NCBI GenBank assembly: GCA_964399665.1
Contig: CAYNSI010000022.1
Span: 1-17,820 of the forward strand
Direction: 5' to 3'
DNA: 17,820 bases
Origin: Avisuccinivibrio_A sp964399665
GTDB taxonomy: Bacteria > Pseudomonadota > Gammaproteobacteria > Enterobacterales > Succinivibrionaceae
Position 1 is the first letter of the stretch. The number at the start of each line of letters is the position of its first letter. Positions 7,172-13,606 of this stretch are shown piece by piece. Position numbers and translations under genes: made by a program. Under the pieces are notes generated by a model. It was not told the origin of the DNA and did not search any database. It saw only the letters and a list, made by a program, of their open reading frames with translations.

Positions 7172-8119
7172 ATGACAGAAAAAAAGATCCGTATCGGAGT
7201 CATTGGTGTTGGTTATGTGGCAAAAAACAATTTTCTACCAGTACTGCCAACCTTTGATGATATTGAATTTGTAGGACTTATGGCAAGCAAGCTTGAGAAC
7301 GCACAAAGGGCCCAGAGTTTGTGTGGAGCAAAACAAGCTGTAGCAACTTTAGAAGAATTTGTTGATTTAGGTTTGGATTGTGCTTTTGTTTTAACTCCTA
7401 AAGCCTGTCATACGGAGCAAATCACTTTCCTGCTTGAGCATGGGATAGATGTTTACAGCGAAAAACCAATGGCTACAACTTTAAAAGATGCCGCTCAAAT
7501 GGTAGAGCTGTCCCATAAGACGGGCAGAAAACTTATGATAGGTTTTAACAGAAGATATGCGCCCGTATGCCAAAAGGCTAAGGAAGTTTATAGTGATAAT
7601 AAACCTGAAGTAGTTTTTGCTCAGAAAAATCGTCCTCAGACTGAATACAGGGCTACCCTGGAGAATGCTATTCATATGGTAGATCTGCTGCGTTTTTACG
7701 GTGGTGAGGTTAAAGATGTTTATGCCAACGCTAAATTTAGCGATCCTTTCTATGAAACCTTTACCACAGCACAGCTGATTTTTGAAAACGGCTCTTCTGG
7801 GATCTTGGTTGCTGCCCGCTGCTCCGGACAATGGGAAGAAACCGTAGAGATTCACGGTCAAAATCGCACTGTTTTTATCAAAATGCCGGATTATGTAGTA
7901 GTAACTGATGATAAAGAGCAGCATAAAACCGATCTGACTCCTTTGGCCATGGGCTGGGCACAATCTCCTGACAAGCTTGGATTTACCAATGCGATTCGTC
8001 ATTTTCTAGACTGTGTTCACGACAATAAGAGGCCGCTTACCTGCGCAGAGGATGCTTTTAAGACCCATGAGCTTTTAGACAGAATTTTAAGAAGTGCTGG
8101 CCTTCCTGCCATGGATTAA
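7172..8119 (+). CDS. Gfo/Idh/MocA-family sugar oxidoreductase (first copy)
   Basis: A 315-residue NAD(P)-dependent oxidoreductase acting on sugar or cyclitol rings. The N-terminal Rossmann domain has the dinucleotide loop GVGYVA (12-17) and the family catalytic-lysine motif EKP (97-99). The C-terminal alpha/beta domain carries the substrate-site NRR (126-128) and the H168-x2-D171 pair. It is typical in length, if on the short side. A strong GAGGAGG site overlaps the end of the previous gene. It is followed after 9 nt by a TIM-barrel isomerase/lyase, forming the first of two oxidoreductase-TIM-barrel pairs. The exact substrate cannot be read from sequence; glucose-fructose oxidoreductase, inositol dehydrogenase and 3-keto-glycoside-forming enzymes all belong here. 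Confidence 0.9.
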   Translation: MTEKKIRIGVIGVGYVAKNNFLPVLPTFDDIEFVGLMASKLENAQRAQSLCGAKQAVATLEEFVDLGLDCAFVLTPKACHTEQITFLLEHGIDVYSEKPMATTLKDAAQMVELSHKTGRKLMIGFNRRYAPVCQKAKEVYSDNKPEVVFAQKNRPQTEYRATLENAIHMVDLLRFYGGEVKDVYANAKFSDPFYETFTTAQLIFENGSSGILVAARCSGQWEETVEIHGQNRTVFIKMPDYVVVTDDKEQHKTDLTPLAMGWAQSPDKLGFTNAIRHFLDCVHDNKRPLTCAEDAFKTHELLDRILRSAGLPAMD

Positions 8120-8128
8120 GGAGGACAT

Positions 8129-9010
8129 ATGTTTAAAATTGCCGGACATACCATGGGGACTCCAGAATATACCGTAGTTGAAGCAATCAAGCTTATGCGC
8201 GATATTGGGGCAGATGGCATTGAGATAGTGGTACAGGATGATTATCGCTCAGGACTTGCCTGCAATTGTGACAAGGCCGCACTTTTAAATATTCAAAAGT
8301 GTGCTGCAGACAATGACATTAGGGTTATTTGTCTTACTCCATACAATTCGTACTTTAATTCCCTGGATGAAACACAAAGGCTTCAGGAAATTGAGGCTGT
8401 TAAAAAGGTAATAGACTACTGCAGCTTCCTGGGAGCCAAATATATCAGAATTTACGGCGGGAATTTAACTGCCGGGGATACCTATAAAATCCAGGAAAGA
8501 AGGGAAATGCTTATAAGATCTATGCGCCAATTAGGAGATCTTGCTGAAAAAAATGGGATTACCTTGGTGATAGAAAATCACTTTAATACCATGGCAGTTT
8601 CAGCGCGTGAGTCTGCAGCCTTGGTGCGGGATATCGATCATAAAGCGGTTAAGATCTTATACGATCAAGCAAATCTTACCTTTACTTTGAATGAGGAGTA
8701 TGAGGATGCTATTGCTGTGCAGCAGCAGTATGTGGCCTATATGCATGTAAAAGATTTGGTGTTCAAAGAGGGCGTCTCTTTTAGCTCTTCAAATGTTGCA
8801 AGACCTGATGAGAGTGAGCGAAATGTCTACACTAAGATTGTAGGTGAGGGTGTGATCCCCTGGCCTAAGATTCTCAAGGCTGTGAAGGAATCAGGATATG
8901 ATGGCTGGTTGTCGCTTGAATACGAAAGAAGGTGGCATCCAAACGATATCCCGGATGCCTCCATAGGAATGAAAAAATCTTTGGAATACCTAAGAAGCAT
9001 TAATATCTAG
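8129..9010 (+). CDS. AP-endonuclease-2-type TIM-barrel sugar isomerase/epimerase or lyase (first copy)
   Basis: A 293-residue TIM-barrel protein of the xylose-isomerase-like/AP endonuclease family 2 group. The divalent-metal ligands expected for the family are visible as E149 (LVIEN), D179 (LYDQ), H206 (YMHVKD) and E264 (SLEYE). Family members epimerise or isomerise keto sugars or eliminate water or an aglycone from 3-keto sugars. AAGGAGG (8118-8124) precedes the ATG by 4 nt, overlapping the stop of the upstream oxidoreductase. Operon position suggests it acts on the product of that oxidoreductase. Confidence 0.88.
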   Translation: MFKIAGHTMGTPEYTVVEAIKLMRDIGADGIEIVVQDDYRSGLACNCDKAALLNIQKCAADNDIRVICLTPYNSYFNSLDETQRLQEIEAVKKVIDYCSFLGAKYIRIYGGNLTAGDTYKIQERREMLIRSMRQLGDLAEKNGITLVIENHFNTMAVSARESAALVRDIDHKAVKILYDQANLTFTLNEEYEDAIAVQQQYVAYMHVKDLVFKEGVSFSSSNVARPDESERNVYTKIVGEGVIPWPKILKAVKESGYDGWLSLEYERRWHPNDIPDASIGMKKSLEYLRSINI

Positions 9011-9024
9011 GACAGGATAGCACT

Positions 9025-10014
9025 GTGAACATTGTGAAACCAAAAATCGCTCTGTTGGGAGTAAGTCACTGGCATGTGCCCCTGTATCTTAAGGGCTTAG
9101 ACCAGGGGATCGTAGCTGCAGTCAGTGATCCAAATGCAGCCTTGGCAGAAAAATATGCCTCAAAGTTTAATTGTCAAGTGTATGGTGACTATCTGCAAAT
9201 GCTAAAGGAGGTTAAACCAGATTTTGTCTTTGCCTTTGCCCCTCACTACATGATGGCTGATGTAGCAAAAACTTTGATAGCAGCTAAGATCGCTTTTACT
9301 ATTGAAAAACCAGCAGGTCTTAGCAGTAAACAAGTAGAGGATGTCTATGATCAAGCAGAGCAAAGCGGGGTATTTTGTGCCATTCCATTTGTATGGCGCT
9401 ATTCTGATCTGGTAAATAAACTAAAAGAGCAGTATCTAAAAAGTGATATTGTTCATATGTCATATAAATTTATTGCAGGATCTCCTGAAAGATATCTGGA
9501 AACTTCGCCATGGATGCTGGAGAAGAACAAAGCAGGGGGCGGGTGTATGACTAATCTTGGGGTTCATTTTATTGATATGGCTTTATATCTAACCGATAGT
9601 ACTAAAGCCGATGTCTTAGCCTCATGCTATCAGTTCACCTCGAAGTACGATATAGAAACCTATGCCTCGTCTTTGCTTCAGATTGAAAATGGTGCCTCGC
9701 TTGTTTTGGAGACCGGCTATGCATATCCAATGACAAAATCACAAAAGCGTGAAAATCGTTGGAATATCGTTACCAAGAAAGGTTATTACACTTTAGCAGA
9801 GAATAATCTTGAGATGAGAGTATTTGACAATGAGGTAAGTAATATAGAACTTGATACAGATAGTGATCCTTATTATGAGATCTTTGCTCGTACCACGTTA
9901 TCGGATTTTATTGATGGCAGATCTCCCCGCTCTTCGTTAAAGGAAATGCTGAATGTCAGTATTATCTTAGACAAAATGAATAACCTTGCCAGAAAAACAA
10001 TGGAGAGAAAATGA
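9025..10014 (+). CDS. Gfo/Idh/MocA-family oxidoreductase with altered nucleotide loop (second copy)
   Basis: A 329-residue oxidoreductase of the same broad family as 7172-8119 but clearly diverged from it. The EKP motif (94-96) and the C-terminal GGGCMTNLGVHFIDM segment with H181 and D184 are intact. The glycine-rich nucleotide loop reads GVSHWH (12-17) instead of GxGxxG or A, which may alter cofactor binding or cofactor exchange. The start is GTG at 9025, supported by AGGA (9014-9017) at 7 nt; the next in-frame GTG (9034) is too far from it. The stop overlaps the start of the next gene by 4 nt (ATGA), so the two are translationally coupled. Confidence 0.87.
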   Translation: MNIVKPKIALLGVSHWHVPLYLKGLDQGIVAAVSDPNAALAEKYASKFNCQVYGDYLQMLKEVKPDFVFAFAPHYMMADVAKTLIAAKIAFTIEKPAGLSSKQVEDVYDQAEQSGVFCAIPFVWRYSDLVNKLKEQYLKSDIVHMSYKFIAGSPERYLETSPWMLEKNKAGGGCMTNLGVHFIDMALYLTDSTKADVLASCYQFTSKYDIETYASSLLQIENGASLVLETGYAYPMTKSQKRENRWNIVTKKGYYTLAENNLEMRVFDNEVSNIELDTDSDPYYEIFARTTLSDFIDGRSPRSSLKEMLNVSIILDKMNNLARKTMERK

Positions 10015-10787
10015 AGCTTGGAGCATTTGGCCTTACAGAACATTATAAAGATATGGCTCTGGCAGGATATGACTATGCTGAGCTTGATATGCCAGAGCTT
10101 GCGGCCATGAGTGAAGCGCAATTTGCAGACTTCATGGAGCTTTCATCAAAAATAGGATTACCAATTCTAACTGGGGCTAGAATCCTTCCTATCGTAGAGC
10201 CAACATTTTTTGTGCCTGATTTTAACAAGGAGAGTTTGAAAGATTATCTTAAGCATACCTGCAGCCGGGCTGCAAGTCTTGGGATCTGTAAGGTTATTTT
10301 CGGTAATGGTAAGGCTCGTTCCCTGCCAGCTCCTGAAATGATCTCATTAGAAAGTAAATTTATAGATTTTCTGAGTATGCTTGCAGATATTGCCGGAGAA
10401 AATGGGCAGGAACTTATTCTAGAGCCCTTGGGCCCTAAGTATTCAAATTATCTAAATACCATATCACAGGCAGTTGAGGTCATAACAAAGGTTCATGCCC
10501 CAAACCTTTATACCATGGCAGATCTGCGTCATATGGTAGGCTCACACGAATCTTTAAGCGAAATTTCTGCCTTTCTATCTTACATTCATCACGTGCATGT
10601 AGATTACCCTTTATCTTTCCCACAACGCAGCTACCCATCGCCATCAGATGATTATGATTACAGTGCTTTTGTTTCTGAACTCAAAAAATCAGGCTATCAG
10701 GGGACACTGACTATTGAGGCTGATATCCCATTAGACTGGGGTGCGGCTTACCATGGGGCTATGGAGGTATTAGGAGGGTTATTTTAA
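10011..10787 (+). CDS. TIM-barrel sugar isomerase/epimerase or lyase (second copy)
   Basis: A 258-residue member of the xylose-isomerase-like TIM-barrel group, shorter and diverged from the 8129-9010 copy. Metal ligands appear as E138 (LILEP), D171 (MADLRHM), H196 (HHVHVD) and E236 (LTIEAD). The ATG overlaps the last 4 nt of the oxidoreductase gene and shares its GAGAG ribosome site. It is the last gene of the plus-strand operon. The double arrangement (oxidoreductase, TIM barrel, oxidoreductase, TIM barrel) suggests a multi-step ring chemistry in which one pair prepares and the other completes conversion. Specific activity is unknown. Confidence 0.85.
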   Translation: MKLGAFGLTEHYKDMALAGYDYAELDMPELAAMSEAQFADFMELSSKIGLPILTGARILPIVEPTFFVPDFNKESLKDYLKHTCSRAASLGICKVIFGNGKARSLPAPEMISLESKFIDFLSMLADIAGENGQELILEPLGPKYSNYLNTISQAVEVITKVHAPNLYTMADLRHMVGSHESLSEISAFLSYIHHVHVDYPLSFPQRSYPSPSDDYDYSAFVSELKKSGYQGTLTIEADIPLDWGAAYHGAMEVLGGLF

Positions 10788-10836
10788 AAAATCTTAAGTC
10801 TTCTCAAAAATCATGCGAAACGCATTAAACTGCGGC

Positions 10837-10911
10837 GGCATTCCACATGGAGACGAGCCTTTGTCCCTCGTGATAGGGGGATCTTTAAAAAATGCCTGCT
10901 AACGCTCGTCT
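10837..10911 (+). other. Candidate structured RNA: interleaved inverted repeats
   Basis: An exact 8-bp inverted repeat AGACGAGC/GCTCGTCT (10851-10858 with 10904-10911) encloses a hairpin CCCT-CGTGAT-AGGG (10865-10878). A second exact pair, GGCATT (10837-10842) with AATGCC (10891-10896), is interleaved with the first, which is the pattern of a pseudoknot. No T tract follows. It could be a terminator-like structure for the convergent transcripts, a small RNA or an interspersed repeat. Pairing was found by eye only. Confidence 0.3.
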
Positions 10912-10925
10912 GTACCGGCAACAGG

Positions 10926-11000
10926 GTAAAAGAGTTTTCGGAAAAATTGTCAAAGAGTTAGTGGAACTGTAAAAGAATTACCGGAAAAGTTGTAAAAGAT
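10926..11000 (+). repeat. Degenerate direct-repeat array (GTAAAAGA units)
   Basis: Four copies of an about 20-23-nt unit start at 10926, 10949, 10969 and 10992, each beginning GTAAAAGA or GTCAAAGA. Copies 1 and 3 are close relatives, differing at about four positions over 23 nt and sharing the core CGGAAAA. The spacing alternates 23, 20, 23, and every forward frame has stops, so it is not a present-day coding repeat. Single units could encode VKELPEKL-like heptads, so decay of a repeat-bearing gene is one possible origin. Confidence 0.5.
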
Positions 11001-11073
11001 TTAGCGTAGAATCCACCGTTGCATCCATCAAAGGCTTTTTTACAAAAAACTTTACACCTAAATCAAATCCACA

Positions 11074-11166
11074 CTATTCAAGAGCAGAAGCAAAAGTTTT
11101 AACTACCAGAAGCAGTGCTGCAATAAAGCAAAACATTGTAAAGCAAACCGTGATTATTCCAAGCAT
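11074..11166 (-). CDS. 30-residue single-helix membrane peptide
   Basis: A very short frame, ATG 11166 to TAG 11074, encoding a 30-residue peptide that starts MLGIITVCFTMFC and ends KTFASALE. Residues about 3-22 form one hydrophobic helix with two cysteines, followed by a short polar tail, a common layout for small membrane peptides. An unusually purine-rich ribosome site (AGGGGGG, 11170-11176) lies between the stop of the 75-residue gene and this ATG, so the two genes are separated by only 8 nt and are surely one transcript. I do not recognise the family. Holin-like, type I toxin-like or regulatory roles are conceivable but unsupported. Confidence 0.5.
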   Translation of the reverse strand: MLGIITVCFTMFCFIAALLLVVKTFASALE

Positions 11167-11174
11167 ATGCCCCC

Positions 11175-11402
11175 CTATAAGTCTCTTAATTTCCGCAAAT
11201 TCCTTAAGTACACTTTAAGCAAAAACCCGACTATAGTAAAAAGCAAAACACTGCCTATACCCATGGCTGCAGATTGCAACTCATCAAGACTTTTGTAGTT
11301 GATGACCGCATAGCCCAGGATACCGAACAATCCCGTCAAACAGGTAATGATCAGTGCTTTTAACCCATCCAATAGATTTAAAATCTCTTCTTTTTTGCTC
11401 AT
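11175..11402 (-). CDS. 75-residue two-helix membrane protein of unknown function
   Basis: A small protein with a charged N-terminus (MSKKEEILNLLDGLK), a first hydrophobic segment at about 15-35 containing GLFGILGY, a polar linker (NYKSLDELQS), a second hydrophobic segment at about 45-65 and a basic C-terminus (LRNLRKLRDL). Predicted as a helical hairpin in the inner membrane. AGGAG (11410-11414) lies 7 nt before the ATG, a good site. The ATG directly abuts the TAG of a disrupted upstream frame, and a 30-residue membrane peptide follows. I cannot name the family; the strong start signal and hydrophobic pattern make it a real gene. Confidence 0.7.
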   Translation of the reverse strand: MSKKEEILNLLDGLKALIITCLTGLFGILGYAVINYKSLDELQSAAMGIGSVLLFTIVGFLLKVYLRNLRKLRDL

Positions 11403-11438
11403 CTAACACTCCTGGTTCAATCGTTCCGTCGGAGTCAG

Positions 11439-11450
11439 CAGCTCGAGCTG
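11439..11450. repeat. 12-bp perfect palindrome CAGCTCGAGCTG
   Basis: An exact 12-bp palindrome lies within the tail of the frameshifted small gene, 37 nt before the start of the 75-residue gene on the minus strand. It could be a protein-binding site, but in the -1 frame it also encodes QLEL and may simply reflect coding sequence. Confidence 0.35.
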
Positions 11451-11552
11451 AAAATCTGTGGGTACTTCCATCTTAAAGATCGGCAATCAGGTTGAGCATG
11501 AAGTTTATGATCTACACGGATGTCTGCCTTACTGTCATAGAAAGACTTGATC

Positions 11553-11581
11553 AGTGCTGGGGACTTAAAATCCTCAGCACT
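11553..11581 (+). repeat. Inverted repeat / strong hairpin
   Basis: Arms AGTGCTG and CAGCACT, extended inward by GGA/TCC through one G-T wobble on the plus strand (A-C mismatch on the minus strand), enclose the 7-nt loop CTTAAAA. The stem is thus about 11 bp as plus-strand RNA and 7+3 bp on the minus strand. It lies about 40 nt downstream of the minus-strand dehydrogenase stop but lacks a T run, so it is at best an imperfect terminator or transcript-end stabiliser for that operon. Confidence 0.45.
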
Positions 11582-11618
11582 AATTAATTCGTTTAGATCC
11601 TGAACCATCCTCCCACTA

Positions 11619-12647
11619 TTAATCAAATCTCATCATTACCTTAATTACCGGCTCTGGTCTTTTATCAGCCATCTCCATAGCCTCTGTCATCTTTTCAATG
11701 GGATAAACCTTAGAAATTAGAGGGTTAGGATCGATGAGTCCTTTGCTAATAGCATTTATCAAGATCTCAAAGTCTTTGCGAAGATACATGTTGGAACCAT
11801 GGACGAAAAGACCTTTACTTTGAATAAGTGCATAGGGAGCTGCGGTACCATTGGGCATCAATGCCACTTCTGATATGATTCCGCCGCGTTTTGTGCATCT
11901 TGCTGCCTGTTCTACCACAGGACCATTACCGAATGCCAAGATGGTTACATCAACTCCCATCCCGCCTGTGAGATCTTTTACAACATCATCCAAAACCTCA
12001 TTTTTAGTATTGACACAGTGTTTACAACCCATTTTAGCCGCAATTTCAAGGTTATAATCAACAACATCAGCTACTATGATGAGATCAGGATTAGTATATT
12101 TTGCACACAGATATGCACCCAACCCTATGGTTCCAGCACCTATGATAAGTACAGTTTTGCCAACCCCTACGTTATTATCACGGACTGCATACATGCCTAC
12201 AGCCAAAGGCTCTATCAACGCCCCCTGCTCGAAAGTCATGTTGTCAGGAATTTTGATAACTGTACTTTCAGGAACTACCACATACTCGCCAAAAGAGCCG
12301 CTCCAACCGTTAGCGCCGAGAACTTTCTTTTCAGCACAGATATTGTATTTACCATCAAGACATAACTCACAATGACCACAACCATAATGAGGTTCTGCAG
12401 TCACTCTATCTCCAACCTTGCAGTAAGTCACATCTTTACCGATCTCTACAACTACTCCTGAAAACTCATGTCCTGAGACTACGGGAGGTATTCTAAAAGG
12501 ATGTTTCCCGTGAAAAGCGTGGACCTCAGATCCACATATACCAGTTGCTTTAACTTGGATTTTAACGGATCGAGGATCACTTAGGATAGGCTCTTCCACA
12601 TCCTTAAAATAAGCTACCTCAGGCTTTTCGATAAATCCTGCTCGCAT
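11619..12647 (-). CDS. Zinc-dependent medium-chain alcohol/polyol dehydrogenase
   Basis: A 342-residue NAD(P)-dependent MDR-family dehydrogenase of the sorbitol/threonine dehydrogenase branch, distinct from the one at 4106-5140. Catalytic zinc ligands are C38 (GICGSEV), H60-E61 (SGHEF) and E146 (LIEPLAV). Structural-zinc cysteines are C90, C93, C96 and C104. The nucleotide loop is GAGTIG (170-175). AGGAGG lies about 9 nt before the ATG. It follows the split transketolase by 13 nt and is the last metabolic gene of this operon. The likely role is oxidation of an imported polyol to the ketose used as transketolase donor, or reduction of the aldehyde product; the direction is inference. Confidence 0.9.
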   Translation of the reverse strand: MRAGFIEKPEVAYFKDVEEPILSDPRSVKIQVKATGICGSEVHAFHGKHPFRIPPVVSGHEFSGVVVEIGKDVTYCKVGDRVTAEPHYGCGHCELCLDGKYNICAEKKVLGANGWSGSFGEYVVVPESTVIKIPDNMTFEQGALIEPLAVGMYAVRDNNVGVGKTVLIIGAGTIGLGAYLCAKYTNPDLIIVADVVDYNLEIAAKMGCKHCVNTKNEVLDDVVKDLTGGMGVDVTILAFGNGPVVEQAARCTKRGGIISEVALMPNGTAAPYALIQSKGLFVHGSNMYLRKDFEILINAISKGLIDPNPLISKVYPIEKMTEAMEMADKRPEPVIKVMMRFD

Positions 12648-12660
12648 GTGAAACTGCCTC

Positions 12661-13605
12661 CTACTTCAACAGATCTTGAGCCGCATCAACTATGCCTTTA
12701 ATAGTGATGCCGTTCATGGCCAAAAGGCTTTCATAAGGAGCAGACTGACCAAATTGATCTTGTATGCCAATGCGCTTAACACGACCAACACCTGCTTCTG
12801 CAATAACCTCACAAACTGCGCTGCCAAGCCCGTTCATAATATTATGATCTTCAACTGTAACGATCCTGCCGCCGCAGAGTTTGATACATTGTTGAACTGC
12901 ACCGACATCCAAAGGTTTAACAGTATGCATATCTATGAGTCTTACGCTGACTCCCTGGTTCTCCAGGAATTCGGCAGCTTCAATACCTAAACGAACCGTG
13001 TCCCCATTTGCAATTATGGCAACGTCTTTTCCTTCACTTAAAGTTACCGCTTTTCCTATCTCAAACTTAGAATTTTCATCGTAAATTACATTAATGGCAT
13101 CTCGTGTAAAACGAAGATAAATAGGACCATAGGTTTTAGCTGCTTCCCTTACCAAGGCACGTGCTGACCAGTAATCAGCAGGCATAATCACTTTCATATT
13201 AGGGATAGAGCGAAGCACTCCTATATCTTCAATACCCTGATGGGAAGCTCCATCGTTGGCAGGGGTTAAGCCTCCGTGCGAACATGCTATTTTCACATTG
13301 AGATTGGGGTAGCAGATCTCCTGTCTTATCTGTTCACCCATACGCAAACTGCCGAACACTGCATAAGTTACCACAAAGGGGATCTTTCCACAGGTAGCAA
13401 GTCCTGCAGCAACCCCGGCCCCATTTTGCTCTGCTATCCCGACGTTAACGTGCTGACCTGGCAACTCATGTGCAAATTTTCCAGTCTTGCATGACTTACC
13501 TATATCAACATCTACTACGTAAATATCCTTATTTGCTTTTCCTAATTCGACAATCTCGTCACCAAAACCATCACGAGTTGCAATCAATTCCTTACTAATC
13601 TTCAT
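12661..13605 (-). CDS. tktB-like: Transketolase, C-terminal subunit
   Basis: A 314-residue subunit carrying the pyrimidine-binding domain (about 1-175) and the C-terminal transketolase domain (about 190-310). The cofactor-activating glutamate is E59 in GIAEQN (56-61). SHGGL (109-113), DGASHQGIEDIG (118-129), the phosphate-contact arginine in LRFTR (164-168) and VEDHNIMNGLGS (251-262) are also visible. Together with the N-terminal subunit it makes one thiamine-diphosphate active site. Unusual: where split and full transketolases normally have a Pro-Asp/Glu-Arg-Phe segment before GIAEQN, this one reads PGQH (49-52), losing the arginine, and the residue after AEQN is Gly, not the usual Met. The start ATG lies 1 nt after the stop of the N-terminal subunit gene. 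Confidence 0.92.
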   Translation of the reverse strand: MKISKELIATRDGFGDEIVELGKANKDIYVVDVDIGKSCKTGKFAHELPGQHVNVGIAEQNGAGVAAGLATCGKIPFVVTYAVFGSLRMGEQIRQEICYPNLNVKIACSHGGLTPANDGASHQGIEDIGVLRSIPNMKVIMPADYWSARALVREAAKTYGPIYLRFTRDAINVIYDENSKFEIGKAVTLSEGKDVAIIANGDTVRLGIEAAEFLENQGVSVRLIDMHTVKPLDVGAVQQCIKLCGGRIVTVEDHNIMNGLGSAVCEVIAEAGVGRVKRIGIQDQFGQSAPYESLLAMNGITIKGIVDAAQDLLK

Positions 13606-13606
13606 C

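Larger units (their letters stand above)
10788..11073. other. Convergent intergenic region with structured and repeated sequence
   Basis: This stretch after the plus-strand operon has no supported gene. A 29-codon frame from ATG 10812 lacks a ribosome site and I do not call it. It contains a short hairpin ATGCG-AAA-CGCAT, a larger set of interleaved inverted repeats (10837-10911) and a degenerate direct-repeat array (10926-11000), described separately. I find no classical GC stem followed by a T run that would clearly end the upstream operon. Confidence 0.5.
11403..11608 (-). pseudogene. Small gene interrupted by a frameshift (unknown family)
   Basis: Two protein-like frames meet here. The first, from ATG 11608 (MVQDLNELISAEDF...), reads well to about residue 41 (HAQPD) and then goes out of frame to a TGA at 11435. 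The -1 frame picks up at about 11486 (LPIFKMEVPTDFQLELL) and runs to a natural-looking end, LTPTERLNQEC, with TAG at 11403-11405 directly abutting the ATG of the 75-residue gene. Adding one base near 11485 would give one continuous frame of about 67 codons. The junction is not a standard slippery heptamer. A GGGAGG element touches the first ATG with no spacing, so the original start may also be lost. Sequencing error, decay or a programmed shift remain possible. Confidence 0.4.

Noticed and set aside
7481..8002. 173-codon open frame on the minus strand
   Set aside because: It lies wholly inside the Gfo/Idh/MocA gene, has no recognisable domain, and the plus-strand gene has full family motifs.
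10812..10901. 29-codon ORF after the plus-strand operon
   Set aside because: No ribosome binding site, no recognisable sequence, and it covers the inverted-repeat structure, which accounts better for the region.
11476..11482. Programmed -1 frameshift site in the small disrupted gene
   Set aside because: The TCTTTAAGA sequence does not meet the X XXY YYZ rule in the upstream frame, and no stimulatory stem is evident just downstream.
11348..11559. 11-bp direct repeat TGATCAGTGCT at 11348 and 11549
   Set aside because: Two copies only, one within a coding gene and one within the hairpin; no flanking mobile element, so chance or attachment-site status cannot be told apart.
12018..12375. Two plus-strand open frames of 99 and 115 codons
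   Set aside because: Both are antisense to the zinc dehydrogenase with its complete zinc and nucleotide motifs; their translations show no family.
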